A DNA stretch of 64,000 nucleotides from Crocodylus rhombifer (lineage: Eukaryota > Chordata > Crocodylia > Crocodylidae), in assembly GCA_038503035.1 (NCBI GenBank), contig JAVSML010025529.1, forward strand, positions 281,219 through 345,218, in the 5' to 3' direction. Positions 35,399 through 45,944 of this stretch are shown in pieces. Both the position numbers and the translations under genes were made by a program. Each line of letters starts with the position of its first letter. The first letter of the stretch is position 1. The notes under the pieces were generated by a model that was not told the DNA's origin, did no database searches, and was given only the letters and a program-made list of their open reading frames with translations.

Positions 35399-37437
35399 AA
35401 AAAGTCCCTGACTTCAGAAGGGACAACTTCAATGAATTTAGGAGATTAGTGGGGGAGGCACTGAGGGTCCAAAAGGTAGAGGATATGGGAATCCACAAGG
35501 GATGGTCTAAGGGGATGATCCTCCAGGTTCAGATTGTGACAGTCCCCGAGAGAAAGAAGGGGGGTAAGAGTGCTCTGAAACCCCCATGGCTCAGTAAAGG
35601 CATTCTAGAGTGCCTAAAGGCCAAAAGGGAGGCGTGCACCCGGTGGAAGAGAGGGGCCATCACCAAAGAGGAATACTTCTCCTTGACCCGTGAGTGTAGA
35701 AGGGCCATTAAGAAGCCCAAGGCAGGGGTGGAGCTCAGGCTAGCAACCAGGATTAAGGACAACAAAAAGTCCTTCTTCAAATACATTGGGAGTAAGAAGA
35801 GGGCACCAGGTAATGTAGGGCCCCCGTTAGACTCAAATGGTAATCTTGTGGCTACGCCAGACGAGAAAGTAAAAATTTTTAACAAGTTCTTTGCCTCTGT
35901 TTTCTTGGACAGGGATCAAAACAGCTTTCCCACCACAGGTAGGGGCAGTCTTGGGGAAAGCACTGCCAGGCCTCGGGTCTGCGCAGATGTAGTTAGGGAT
36001 CTTCTGGAAGGGCTGGATATTTTTAAATCTGGAGGCCCTGATGCCCTTCACCCATGGGTGTTGAGAGAGCTGGTGGGGGTCATTGCTGTGCCCTTGGCCC
36101 AGCTGTATGAACGATCGTGGTCCATGAGCCAGGTGCCTGGAGATTGGAAACTAGCTAATGTGGTCCCCATTTATAAGAAAGGGAGAAAGGAGGACCCAGG
36201 AAACTATAGGCCCATAAGTCTCACATCGGTCTTGGGGAAAATCCTTGAAAAAATTATCAAGGATCATATCTGTGAGGGGCCAGCAGGGGAGATCATGCCC
36301 AGGGGAAATCAACATGGGTTCATCAAAGGCAGGTCCTGCCAGACCAACCTGATGGCCTTTTATGACCAGGTAAATAAATCCCTGGATGATGGATGGTGTT
36401 GCCGTGGACATAGTCTTTCTGGACTTTAAGAAGGCCGTTGACACTGTCTCTCACCCCATTCTCATTAATAAATTGAGCGACTGTGGCATTGATGCCTACA
36501 CAGTTGGATGGGTCAGAAATTGGCTGATGGGGCGCACCCAGAGAGTGGTGGTGGATGGGTCGTACTCGACCTGGTGGGATGTTCAACATGTTCATCAGCG
36601 ACTTGGATGAGGGGGTGGAAAACATGTTGTCCAAGTTTGCTGATGACACCAAGATGTGGGGAGAGGTAGGCACATTCAAAGGGAGAGAGAAGCTGCAATT
36701 AGATTTAGACAGACTACAGAAGTGGGCGGATGGTAATAGGATGGGCTTCAATGTAGATAAATGCAGGGTGCTGCACCTGGGGAGAAGGAATCCACAGCAT
36801 ACATACAAGCTAGGAAGCTCCCCCTTGTGAGCACAGAGGCGGAAAGGGTTCTTGGAGTCGTCATTGACTCCAAGATGAACATGAGCTGGCAATGCCAAAC
36901 CACAGCCAGCAAAGCCAACCGCACCTTGTTGTGCATCCAAAGATGCATCTCAAGTCGGTCCAGAGAAGTGATACTCCCCCTCTAGGCGACATTGGTCCAG
37001 TCTCAATTGGAGTACTGCATCTGTTCTGGGCACCGCACTTTAAGAAGGATGTGGCCTGCCTTGAGAAGGTTCAGAGGAGGGCCACTGGCTTGGCTGGAAA
37101 GCTACAGGGCAGGCCCTATGAGGAGAGGTTGAGGGACCTGAACCTGTTCAGCCTTAGCAAACGGAGGTTGAGGGGGGATTTGGTGGCTGCCTACAGACTC
37201 ATTATGGGAGATCAGCAGCAAATAGGAAGGGTCCTATTCCCACCAGCAGCACCTGGGGTGACAAGGAACAGTGGCCAGAAGCTGCTGAAGAATAAGTTCA
37301 GGTTAGAGATTAGGAGGCACTATTTCACTGTTAGGGTGGCTAGGATCTGGAACCAACTTCCTAGGGAAGGGGTCCTCGGTCTTACCTTGGGTAAATTCAA
37401 AAAGAGGTTGGATGAACACCTGTCTGGGTTCGTGTGA
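35399..37437 (+). pseudogene. CR1 ORF2: reverse transcriptase and C-terminal region (inner copy)
   Basis: Motifs in order: KKSFFKYIGSKKRAPGNVGP (linker, about 35763), FNKFFASVF, VPGDWKLANVVPIYKKGR, NYRPISLTSVLGKILEKI, GNQHGFIKGRSCQTNLMAFY, then a frameshift near 36390, VDIVFLDFKKAVDTVSH, WVRNWLMGRTQRVVVDG, and SKFADDTKMWG (catalytic F-A-D-D retained, about 36640). A deletion near 36575 removes the conserved P-Q-G-S block between the last two. The C-terminal part, HFKKDVACLEKVQRRATGLA through RRHYFTVRVARIWNQLP, is open to what looks like the natural stop at 37437. It is inactive but fairly well preserved. Confidence 0.87.
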
Positions 37438-37526
37438 TCCCAACGTGTGCTCTGGCCAATGGCGGGGGTTCAGACTAGATGATCTATTCAGGTCCCTTCT
37501 GACCCCTAACTACTATGAAACTATGA
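35399..37526 (+). mobile_element. 5'-truncated CR1 inserted in the outer CR1
   Basis: The outer ORF2 stops at VPVFKKK (35395) and resumes at GRKENPGNYRPISL after 37526. The intervening 2.1 kb begins in the ORF2 linker (VPDFRRDNFNEF) and ends with a CR1 3' tail (aactactatgaaactatgaa). 5' truncation is typical of CR1. A short aagaaa-like repeat at both junctions may be the target-site similarity. Its protein differs clearly from the host copy, so it belongs to another CR1 subfamily. Confidence 0.87.
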
Positions 37527-38570
37527 AGAAAGGAAGGAAGGAAAATCCAGGGAACTACAGGCCAATCAGTTTGACCTCAGTCCCTGGAAAGATCTTGGAA
37601 AAAGTTGTCAAAGAAACCATCAACAACAGGCTAATGGAAGGTAATATTCTGAGAGAGAGCCAACATGGCTTCACTGTGGGTAGGTCTTGCCTGACCAACC
37701 TCATTTCCTTCTATGACCAGGTGACACATCACCTGAACAAAGGAGAAAAGGTTGATGTCATATATTTAGACTTCAAAAAGGCTTTGACTTGGTCTCCCAT
37801 GATGTCCTTATGGTAAAATTGGGAAACTGTGGCCTTGAAAACTTTAGGGCTGGGGAACTGGCTCCGTGGTTGGACCCAGAGAGTGAGAGTGGATGGAACC
37901 GAGGCAACGTGGTGCATGGTGACCAGTGGTGTGCCCCAGGGCTCAGTACTCAGACCAGTACTCTTTAATAGATTCATAAATGATCTGGAGTCAGAAGTAG
38001 ACTGGCTCAGTTCACAGACGACACCAAATTATGGGGAAGTGTTGTCATGCTAAAGGATAGGCTGGTGATTCAGGCTGACCTGGACAGGCTTGCAAGGTGG
38101 GTGGATCAAAACCTGATGGCATTCAACACGGAGAAATGCAAGATGTTCCACCTTGGGAGAAAAACTCCACATCATACTTATAGGCTCAGCAGTGCTACAC
38201 TCACTAGCACAAAAAAGACTTGGGGATCATGACTGACCACAAGATGAATGTGAGCCACCAGTGCAATGCCGCAGCCAGTAAAGCAAATAAAACTCTGGCT
38301 TGCATCTGAAGCAAGACCCAAGAAGTCATCCTCCTGCTTTATTCGGACTTGGTGAGGTTGCAGCTGGAGTACTGCATCCAATTCTGGGCTCTGCACTTTA
38401 GAAAGGATGTGGAGAAGTTTGAGAGACTCCATAGGAGAGCCATGTGCATGGTTAGATATCAAGAGAACTGGCCTTATGGGGAGAGGCTGAGAAGCATGGG
38501 ACTCTTCATCCTGAAGAAGCAAAGAATCAGGGGTGTCTTGGTAGCACCCTATAAGTATATATAATAAAGG
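37527..38570 (+). pseudogene. CR1 ORF2: reverse transcriptase remainder (outer copy)
   Basis: Continues the frame left at 35395: NPGNYRPISLTSVPGKILEK, ESQHGFTVGRSCLTNLISFY, VDVIYLDFKKA, then a frameshift; TWCMVTSGVPQGSVLRPVLF with FINDL; and F-T-D-D-T-K in a second frame (about 38013), where the usual alanine is threonine but both aspartates remain. The C-terminal part reads LQLEYCIQFWALHFRKDVE and LKKQRIRGVLVAPYKYI before the next insertion at 38562. Several frameshifts make it non-functional. Confidence 0.85.
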
Positions 38571-39170
38571 ACTTCGTCTGTCTGTCTGTCTGTCCGTAAT
38601 GCTTTTGGCCAACTGCGCATGCACTGCTGATAGGGCAGGCAGTAATTGGCTGCATGGGCCCAGGCTGTGTGGGCCCAAGTTTGAGCTGCTGCCAGGGAAG
38701 TTTGAGGTGGCGGCGAACATGCTCTGGCCACTCGAGCAGCAGAGCTTCCCCACGCCTCTCTGCCTGATGGCAAAAGGTGTGTGTGGTGGGGGTTGTCACA
38801 GTTGTGGTGCGCCCCCCCTCACCGCCCATGCCCGATGCCTCCCAAAACAGCCATCAGGGAGGAGGAGGCAGCAGGCAAGGAGGGAGAGAGGAAGTCATGG
38901 TGGTGGTGCTGCATCGCCTAGCCCCAACAACAGCCGGCAGGGACTGGGGGTGGCAGGGAGGGAGGAAAGGGAGGGGAAGCAGGGGGAAGCCCCGCTGCGA
39001 GGTGGAGGCGGGCAGGGGGAGGGAGCCCTTGTGTTGGAGGCTGGAGGAGGAGGTGGTGGCAGTAGAGGGAGCCCTTACATGGCCAGCCCCGAAGGGTGAG
39101 CAGGGGGTGAGGGGAGACCATGTAAACATTCCCTGAAATCCATCATTCTTGACGAGCAGTTAGCTAGTAA
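38562..39170. mobile_element. Unclassified insertion with (TGTC)n near one end
   Basis: The CR1 sequence ctataagtatata is interrupted here and resumes at 39171 as atatataaggggcg, so a tatata motif borders both sides. The insert starts taataaaggacttcg, then a TGTC array (38576-38596), continues GC-rich with purine runs, and ends gcagttagctagtaa. A (GTCT)n tract near one end and a CTAGT-like terminus recall Helitron/Helentron-type non-autonomous elements, but no hairpin or coding evidence supports this firmly. Confidence 0.6.
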
Positions 39171-39494
39171 ATATATAAGGGGCGTGCATCAAGAACTGGG
39201 AGAATGTCTGTTCACCAGGGAACCCCAAGGGAAGACAAGTCTAATGGTCATAAACTGCTAGAAGACTGTTTTAGACTGGACATAAGGAAAAACTTCTTTA
39301 CCATCTGAATCTCCAGAGTCTGGAATAGACTCCCCCCAGAAGTGGTGCAAGCACCTACTCTGAATATCTTTAAGAAACTCTTGGATGCTTATCTTGCTGG
39401 GGTGATACGACCCCAGCTGACTTCCTCTCCCGTGGGCAGGAGACTGGACCCGATGATCTCACGAGGTCCCTTCCAGCCCTAATGTCTATGAATC
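39171..39494 (+). mobile_element. 3' end of the outer CR1
   Basis: Continues the C-terminal ORF2 and 3' UTR: tggacataaggaaaaact (the RKNF-type motif) and aatagactccccccag, then cacgaggtcccttccagccc and the terminal tctatgaatc. This is the standard CR1 tail, which confirms orientation and 3' boundary. Confidence 0.85.
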
Positions 39495-39962
39495 TTCTGA
39501 CTGGAACTGGCTGAGTCCAGGGTTCTGATCTGGTCTCATTACAGTCTATACCATAAGTACAGCTACAAGTGTTGGATTTATAATGGCGGGGGAGGGTGCT
39601 AGATTTTTTTTTCCATGTTATTACTCCATCTTCATAGCTAGGAGGAGGCAAGCACCGAAATTGGCCTACATTTCAAGTGAGGTACCTTTTTTTGGATACA
39701 GAGCCCACTCTTGTATTGCCACGCTTGTGATTTTTTATCACCAATCTTGTGATAATGGACATTTCTCCTAAAACCCTAGGTCCTGAAGATGTCCAGTTCT
39801 ATGACTGTGTTACCTTTCATTCCAAATCCAAAGTAAATTGTTAGCTCTCATGATTTCATAGAAAACCCTGAACATGTGAACCTTACAGGCTGAAGACCAG
39901 GAAGAAGATAAAGAAAATTCAGAAGTATATTATTTTTAAATCACTTGTGTTTGCTTGTTTTT
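39495..39962. other. Spacer between the two CR1 elements, no gene
   Basis: No gene recognised. 39700-39830 may be an old repeat (see 23926-25524) at low confidence. Confidence 0.4.
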
Positions 39963-40576
39963 CATAGAATCATAGAACATTAGGTTTGGAAGGAATCTCA
40001 GAAGGTCATCTGGTTCACCCCCTGATCAAAACAGGACCATCCCCAACTAGATCATTCCAGTCAAAGCTTTGTCAAGCCAGGCCTTAAAACCCTCCAAGGA
40101 TGGAGATTCCACCATCTCTCTAGGTAACCTGTTCCAGTGCTTCACTATCCTCCTAGTGAGAAATTTTTCCTAACAGCTAACCTAAACCTCCCTTGCTGCA
40201 CCTTGACACCGTTGTTCCTTGTTCTGTTATCTGTCACCACTTAGAACAGTCTAGCCCCATCTTCTTTCAAGCCCCCCTTCAGGTAGTTGAAGGCTACTAT
40301 CAAAACCCCCTCAGTCTTCTCTTCTGCAGACTAAATAAGCCCAGTTCCCTTAGCCTCTCCGCATAAGTCATGTGCCCCAGCCCCCAAACTGTTTTCACTG
40401 CTCTCCACTGGACTCTTTCCAACCTGTCCACATCCTTTCTATATTGGGGGACCCAAACTGGACACAGTACTCCAGATGTGGCCTCATCAGTGTAGAATAG
40501 AGTAGAATAAGTAGTTTCCTCGATCTACTGGCAATGCTCCTACTAATGCAGCCCACTATGCTGTTAGCCTTCTTGG
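39963..40576 (-). pseudogene. CR1 ORF2 C-terminal end and 3' UTR
   Basis: Minus-strand translation reads [20 protein letters not shown] then [20 protein letters not shown], the CR1 C-terminal signature, before frameshifts. The 3' UTR follows to the tail at 39963. The upper boundary is the insertion site of the DNA transposon, and CR1 sequence resumes at 42255. Confidence 0.82.
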
Positions 40577-42249
40577 GTGCTTGTACACATGATGAAAATT
40601 GGCCATTTTTGCAGTTTAATTGCATTGTACTATACACTTGTTGGGGTTTTATATGATTTAAATGAGTTTTCTACATGTATAAGTGGCCCACACCATTCGC
40701 GGGGGATATGTTCTTGTATTCCCTGCAAATGGCGAAATCCACGAATAAGGCACTGCGTTCATGAACGCAGTCTGTGTTCATGAATGCAGTGCACCAGGAG
40801 GCTGGGGGAAGGGGGGGCACGGGTCTGGCAGGAGCGCAGCAGCAGCAGCAGGAGCCCAGTGACAGCAAGCGTGTACCTCCCAAGTTGCTCCTGTAAGTGT
40901 ATAAAGTGTATTTAAAATGCAGGTTTGGCATTTGCAAATATTTGAAACCGCGAATGCAGAACCCGTGAATAGCAAGAGTTTCCTGTAGTTTAGTTTGCAA
41001 CGTAGCTATATGTAACAGTGCAGCCTGTGACAGCTTGCCTCCGGACCATGGGAGAAGCAGGCTGAAGGCAGAAGCAGTGAGGGGCTCGATCTATTGGATT
41101 TTTTTCCCCTACAGGGTCTGCCTGCATCTCCCACAGCCAGGGGGTGAGTTGCCATTGAGCTGAAAAGCCCCTGAGGTGTGGAGGGCCCTGGTCCTTCCTT
41201 CTGCAGTAGTGAGCCCCCATTAGGCTGCCTGGGAGGGCTGCTAGCAGGCGGGTGCTGCCACAGGGAACTGGATTGGGCTGGGTGCTGCCTGTGAGCTGGG
41301 GTAGCACCTGCCTGCTAGCCACCCACCCGGATGGTCCTGGGGGGTGCCACTGCCATAGAGGGAAGGTCTGGGGTCACCTGCACCTCAGAGCCTGCCAGCA
41401 GCTCACTCCCCCCACCCCCGGCTGTGGGAGAACCATGCAGGTTCCACAGGAGGGAAAAAGGATCAGGCCCCTGCCGCTTTCCCCCTCCTCCCCAGTGGAG
41501 CCTGCCTGTGTGAGCTGCCACCAGGCTGTGCAGCCCCAGCTGTGGGAGCCCAGTCCTTCCTTCTGCAGTGGCAGTGTCCCAGCTTGCACGCAGCACCCAA
41601 CTCTTTCCTAAGCCCACATGGGGAGCAGAGTTGGATCCAGGCTCAGGGAAGAGTTGGATCTAGCAGGTGTTGCCTGCAAGTGGGGACAGCACCTGCCTGC
41701 TAGCACCTTGCCTGGGAGGCACTGCTGCCATGGAGGGAAGGACTGGGCCCCTCCATCACAGATCAGGGGCTGCACTGCCAGGTAGCAGCTTGCATGGGCA
41801 GGCTTCACTGAGGAGGGAAAAAAATAAAGCGGTGCAGGGCCTGATCCTTCCCCCTGCAGAGCCTGCCCACCTTTCCTATGGCCAAGGGGTGAGATGCCAG
41901 TGGGCTCTGAGCTGTGGGGGCCCCAGACTTTCCCTTCACAGTGGCAGTGCCCCCTAGGCAGCACCTGCCCACTAGCAGCCCACACAGGTAGCCTCGGGGC
42001 ATCACTGCCGCAGAGGGAAGGACTGAGGCCCTTTGCAGTTCAGGGGCTGCTCAGACCACTGGCAGCTTGCCCCCTGGCTGGAGGAGAGGTGGGCATGCTC
42101 TGCAGGGAGGGCAGGGGGGAAGGATCAGGCCCTTCATCGTAACAGTGATGGAAGCCCCCAAAGTGAATTGGTGGGCTTTTAATCATCCTCATTAAAAACC
42201 CACTGTTTCAATTTAGAGGACTAAACCTCTGTCATGTGTACAAGCAGCC
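40577..42249 (+). mobile_element. 'CTTGTACAC' DNA transposon, copy B, inside CR1
   Basis: The tips are gtgcttgtacacatg and catgtgtacaagcagcc, flanked by cttgg on both sides (40572-40576 and 42250-42254); the CR1 reads through as gccttcttggcaacaagg once the element is removed. The left 170 bases match the right end of 7078-8150 inverted, and both right ends carry a hairpin. The GC-rich interior has alternating-orientation units (for example gctgctagcaggcggg near 41238 against a partner near 41700). It holds a nested Tigger-like MITE. No transposase is present. Confidence 0.82.
40680..40985. mobile_element. Tigger/pogo-like MITE nested in the DNA transposon
   Basis: The left end contains cattcgcgggggatatgttc and the right end, inverted, ctattcacgggttctgc, resembling Tigger-type tips. 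It is bounded by TA on each side (40678-40679 and 40986-40987). The paralogous element 7078-8150 lacks it: there the sequence runs straight through, giving an empty-site control. A small GC-rich block lies in the middle. No coding capacity. Confidence 0.75.
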
Positions 42250-42254
42250 CTTGG

Positions 42255-43658
42255 CAACAAGGGCACAACTGCTCACTCATATCCATCTTATGATATGACC
42301 CCCAGGTCCTTTTCCGCAGAGCTGCTGCTTAGCCAGTCAGTCCTCAGGCTGTGGCGGTGCATGGGATTCTTCCGTTGTAAGTGCAGAACCTTAAACTTGT
42401 CCTTGTTGAAGCTCACGAGATTCCTTTTGGCCCAATCCTCCAATTAATCTAGGTCACTCTGAATCCTAGCCCTACCCTCCAGCATATCTACTACCCTCCC
42501 TACTTGGTGTCATCTGCAGACTTGCTGCGAGTGCACTGTATGCCGTCTTCCAGGTTGTTAATGAAGATACGGAACAAAGCCAGCCCCAGGACTGACTCCT
42601 GTGGGACTCCACTTGATGCTGGCTGCCAGCTAGACGGTGAGCCATTGATTACTGCTAGTTGAGCCTGAGACTCCAGCCAGCTTTCCATCCACCTTACACT
42701 CCATTCATCCAATCCATACTTCCTCAGCTTGCTTGCAAGAATGCTGTGGGAGACCATGTCAAAAGCCTTGCTGAAGTCAAGACAAGGTTCTTTGGGTAAA
42801 TGTGATGTCTTTTATGAAGTTAAGTTGGTCTAATAAAAGATACCACATTCACCCAAAGAACATTGTCTCCCTATGTCCTTTAGACTAACACGGCTACAAC
42901 CTACACCCTTGCTAAAGGGTATGTCATATCTTCTGCTTTCCCCGCATCCACAGATCCAGTTATCTCATCATAGAAGGCAAGCAGGTTGGTCAGGCATGAC
43001 TTGCTCTTGGTGAATCCAAGCTGACTGTTTCATCTTTCTTAAAGCTGGGCTCTACATTTGCCCTTTTCTAATAGTGTGGGACTTCCTCATATCACCATGA
43101 GTTTTCAAAGTAATGGCCAGCAGCCAACTTTCTCAGCACCCTTGGATGCATTACATCTTGCCCCATGGACTTTTACGAATCCAACTTTTCTAAATAGTCC
43201 CTAACCTTTTATTTCACCACTGAGAGCTGTTCACCTCTTTCCCAAACTGTGCTGCCTGGTGCAGTAGTTTGGGAATTGACCTTGCCTGTGAAGACTGAGG
43301 TAACAAAGGCATTGAGTACGTCAGCATTTTCCTCATCATCTGTCACTAGGTTGCCTCCCTGATTCAATAAGGGACCCACACTTTCCCTAAGCTTCTTCTT
43401 GTTGCTAACATACTTGTAAAAACCCTTCTTTTTACCCTTCATGTCTCTTGCTAGCTGCAACTCCAATTGCACTTTGGCCTTCCTGATTTCATCCCTGAAT
43501 GCCTGAGCAATACTCTTATACTGCTCCCAAATTGTTCGAGCTGTAAGCTTCCTTTTTATGTTTAAGCCCACTGAAAAGTTCTCTGCTAAACCAACCTGGT
43601 CACTTGCCACATTTGCTATTCTTTCTGTATATCAAGATGGTTTGTTCCTGCACCCTCA
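42255..43658 (-). pseudogene. CR1 ORF2 reverse transcriptase fragments
   Basis: Minus-strand motifs in order: KKGFYKYVSNKKKLRESVGP (43430 region), LNAFVTSVFTGKV, SKSCLTNLLAFYDEITG (about 43000), [35 protein letters not shown] (usual P-Q-G changed to P-Q-E), FINNLEDG, and SADDTK where F-A-D-D-T-K is expected. The segment with the D-W-K and Y-R-P-I-S-L blocks is missing between 43030 and 43200. A Penelope-like tail interrupts it at 42786-42911. Inactive. Confidence 0.82.
42786..42911. mobile_element. Penelope-like tail with inverted-repeat head
   Basis: Arms 42787-42815 and 42833-42861 are inverted copies (26 of 29), joined by a 17-bp loop. Then comes tttagactaacacggctacaacc, a phrase common at the 3' ends of reptilian Penelope-like elements. 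It interrupts the CR1 ORF2 between the L-T-N-L-L-A-F-Y and W-M-E-S-W blocks. The inverted head recalls the partly inverted pLTR layout of Penelope insertions; the family call is from memory of tail sequence. Confidence 0.6.
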
Positions 43659-45067
43659 TGTAGCCGGCATGCCGGTCGTGGTAAGGCTAGCACACAGCTT
43701 GTCAGACTGAGCAGGACCCCGAGCCATTGGTGGAATTTCTTCCACCAATCAGGAGAGGGTGTCCCCCTTTTTCCTGATTGGTGGGTTTATGATCCAGGGG
43801 CAGAGCTCCTGGGAGAAGGGGTCCCAGTGAGGTTTTCACTGCCCCTCACTGATTGGATCTTTTGCAATCCAGGGCGGAGCCCCAGATGGCTATAAAAGAA
43901 CAGCGTATTCAGCTCGGAGACTAGACCAGCGAGGGACGAGAAAAAAAGCTGGGGAGCCCCACCCCTCGCCACGACAGAAGGCAGGGGCCTTGGAGGTGCC
44001 CAGGGCTGGACCCTGGCCTACGAAGAAGGAACCCCTGCGGCATGCTGGAGCAGCAGCCAGGACCACACAGGGGGAAAACAACCCTACCGCATCCCCGCTC
44101 AGGACAACCATGAGTTCAGGGTAGGGGTAGGCATTGTTTTTTGGCCAGAGTGCCAAAAAAACCACAATGTCCACCTTGGAAGATGCTGAAGTACCAACGT
44201 GCTGGAGCCCAGAGCAGCTGTTTGCAGCCTCCCAGCTGCAGCCAGCCCACAGAGGGGGGCAGCAGGACTTGCAGCCTCCCAGCCACCTGCTGGGAACAGC
44301 CTAAGCTCTGTGGCTAGCAGCAGCTGCTTAGAGCCCAGGGTGGTGGTAGCGTGTTGAGCAAAATGACCTTGTGTACCATGCTCGGCACGCGTGCTGGGGG
44401 TTGCTGATCCCTGGTTGAGGGAATAGGGGCTTTGCAGAGGAGGCGCCAGAGAAAAAGGACCCCCTGCCTCCCTCCTTTCAGAGAATCGGGTGAGTGTGCC
44501 CTACAAAATGGGAAGATGCACCCTTATATTTTGTAAACTGGTTGTATGGTGTGCGTTATGTTATATTTAGCTGGTAAAAATGTTAAGGTTGTTATTTTTC
44601 TATTGGAGTCTATTTTTCTTGTTGTTTAGTTTGCCAATATAATTCTCAACAATCTGGTACTTTCCTGCTGGAGGCCCACACAGGATTGTCCTGTGGGCCT
44701 AGTCTTACCTCAAGGATCGCGGGGTCCTGGGTAAGGCGGCCACAGTCAAAGCATACCCTGCACAACCCCATTCCCAAATACAGTTATAAGTATGTGTATG
44801 TATAAGAGGTACAGTGGTTAATTTTCTCTAATAGTATCTATTGCTTTGGGAGATAGATATATATGTGTGTGTGTGTATATTTGTATATAATTATTTATAT
44901 GTTAAATAAATTGTGTATATAGTTAAGAACCCTTTGTGTGGTGTGGCTCTATAGAGAACAGTGGGATCTGTACCCAAGTCACAGCATCCTTCTCACAGCA
45001 CTGTTGCCTGCCCACCTATCCCATCCAACTGAGGGCGGGGAACACCCTTGGGTGTACCTGAGTTACA
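43659..45067 (+). repeat. Solo LTR (4-bp target duplication) inside CR1
   Basis: Begins tgtagccggcatgcc and ends cctgagttaca, flanked by ctca at 43655-43658 and 45068-45071. CR1 sequence continues across the join. Promoter-like features: several CCAAT/ATTGG boxes (43714-43850) and tataaaa at 43891-43897. A polyadenylation-like aataaa lies at 44905-44910. The 4-bp duplication is typical of gammaretrovirus-like (class I) endogenous retroviruses. No internal viral genes remain. Length without the hAT insert is about 1.1 kb. Confidence 0.85.
44122..44413. mobile_element. hAT MITE inside the LTR
   Basis: The tips are taggggtaggca and, inverted, cagggatcagca, followed inward by gcc-rich sequence (agagtgcc and cacgcgtgccg). 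Flanks are gttcaggg (44114-44121) and gttgaggg (44414-44421), an 8-bp duplication with one mismatch. 292 bp, non-coding. Nested third level: CR1, LTR, hAT. Confidence 0.75.
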
Positions 45068-45189
45068 CTCAGTAAGGTTTCTTTACAATACAACCAGCTC
45101 TCCTAGACTCCTCTTCCCCTCAGACTGGCCTCCAAAGGGATCCTACCCATCAGTTCCCTGAGGGAGTCAAAGTCTGCTTTTCTGAAGTC

Positions 45190-45939
45190 CAGGGCCCATA
45201 CTCTTCTGCTCTCCTTGCCATCCATTTCTACATCCCCAATTTTTCCCTGTTTGTCAGCAGTAGGTCAAGAAGAGCATGGCCCCTAATTGGCCACTCCAGC
45301 ACTTGCACCAGGAAAATATCCCCAAGACTCTCCAAAATCTTCCTAGATTGCCTATGCACTGCTGTATTGCCCTCCCAGCAGGTGTCAGGGTTATTGAAGT
45401 CCCTCATGAGAACCAGGGCCTGTGATTTGGAAACTTCTGCTAGTTGTCTGAAGAAAGCTTCATCTACCTTATCTTCCTGGTAAGGTGGTCTATAGCACAC
45501 ATCCACCGAAACATCAACCTTGTTGCTCTGCCCTCTAACCATAACCCAGACACTTTCGACAGGCCTATCTCCCGTTTCATACTGGAGCTCTGAGCAGTCA
45601 CAGCTCTTTTACATACAGCACAACTCCTCCTCCTCTTCTCCCCTGCCTGTCCTTCCTGAACAGTTTATACCCGTCCATGACAGTGCTCTAGTCATGTGAG
45701 CTATCCCACCAAGTCTCTGTTTTGATCACGTCATAGTTCCTTGACTGTGCAAAGACTTCCAGTTCTTCCTGCTTGTTTCCCAGGCTATGGGCATTCGTGT
45801 ACAAACACCTGAGCTGACTAAATGATTGTTCTACTTTCTCAGGAAGAATAAGGCCTCCCCGGCTGCCCCTTCCTGCTTCTGCTTCTTTCAGGTCCCCCGC
45901 TTCCCCTCTTACCTCAGGGCTTTGTTCTCCACCCCTCAA
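45190..45939 (-). pseudogene. CR1 ORF2 endonuclease (minus copy)
   Basis: Minus-strand motifs: LRCLYTNAHSLGNKQEELEV, YDVIKTETWWDSSHD (the E-T-W-W is retained), then after a frameshift DVCYRPPYQEDKVDEAFFRQ, LVLMRDFNNPDTCW and LDLLLTNREK. The catalytic G-D-F-N is R-D-F-N here. About 140 bases between the two open parts are out of frame. It lies directly downstream of ORF1, as expected for a two-ORF CR1. Confidence 0.82.
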
Positions 45940-45944
45940 TGAAC

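Larger units (their letters stand above)
32845..39494 (+). mobile_element. CR1 LINE (plus strand) with two nested insertions
   Basis: A non-LTR retrotransposon with ORF1 coiled coil (32895-32975), ORF1 esterase (33191-33748), ORF2 endonuclease (from 33950), ORF2 reverse transcriptase (to 38570) and the 3' UTR ending ccctaatgtctatgaatc at 39494. It is interrupted by a second CR1 (about 35399-37526) and by an unclassified element (about 38562-39170). Without them it is about 3.9 kb, near full length for CR1. Both ORFs are broken. Confidence 0.85.

Noticed and set aside
38599..39136. Gly/Arg-rich open frames
   Set aside because: They lie within the unclassified insertion in CR1 and follow its purine-rich composition.
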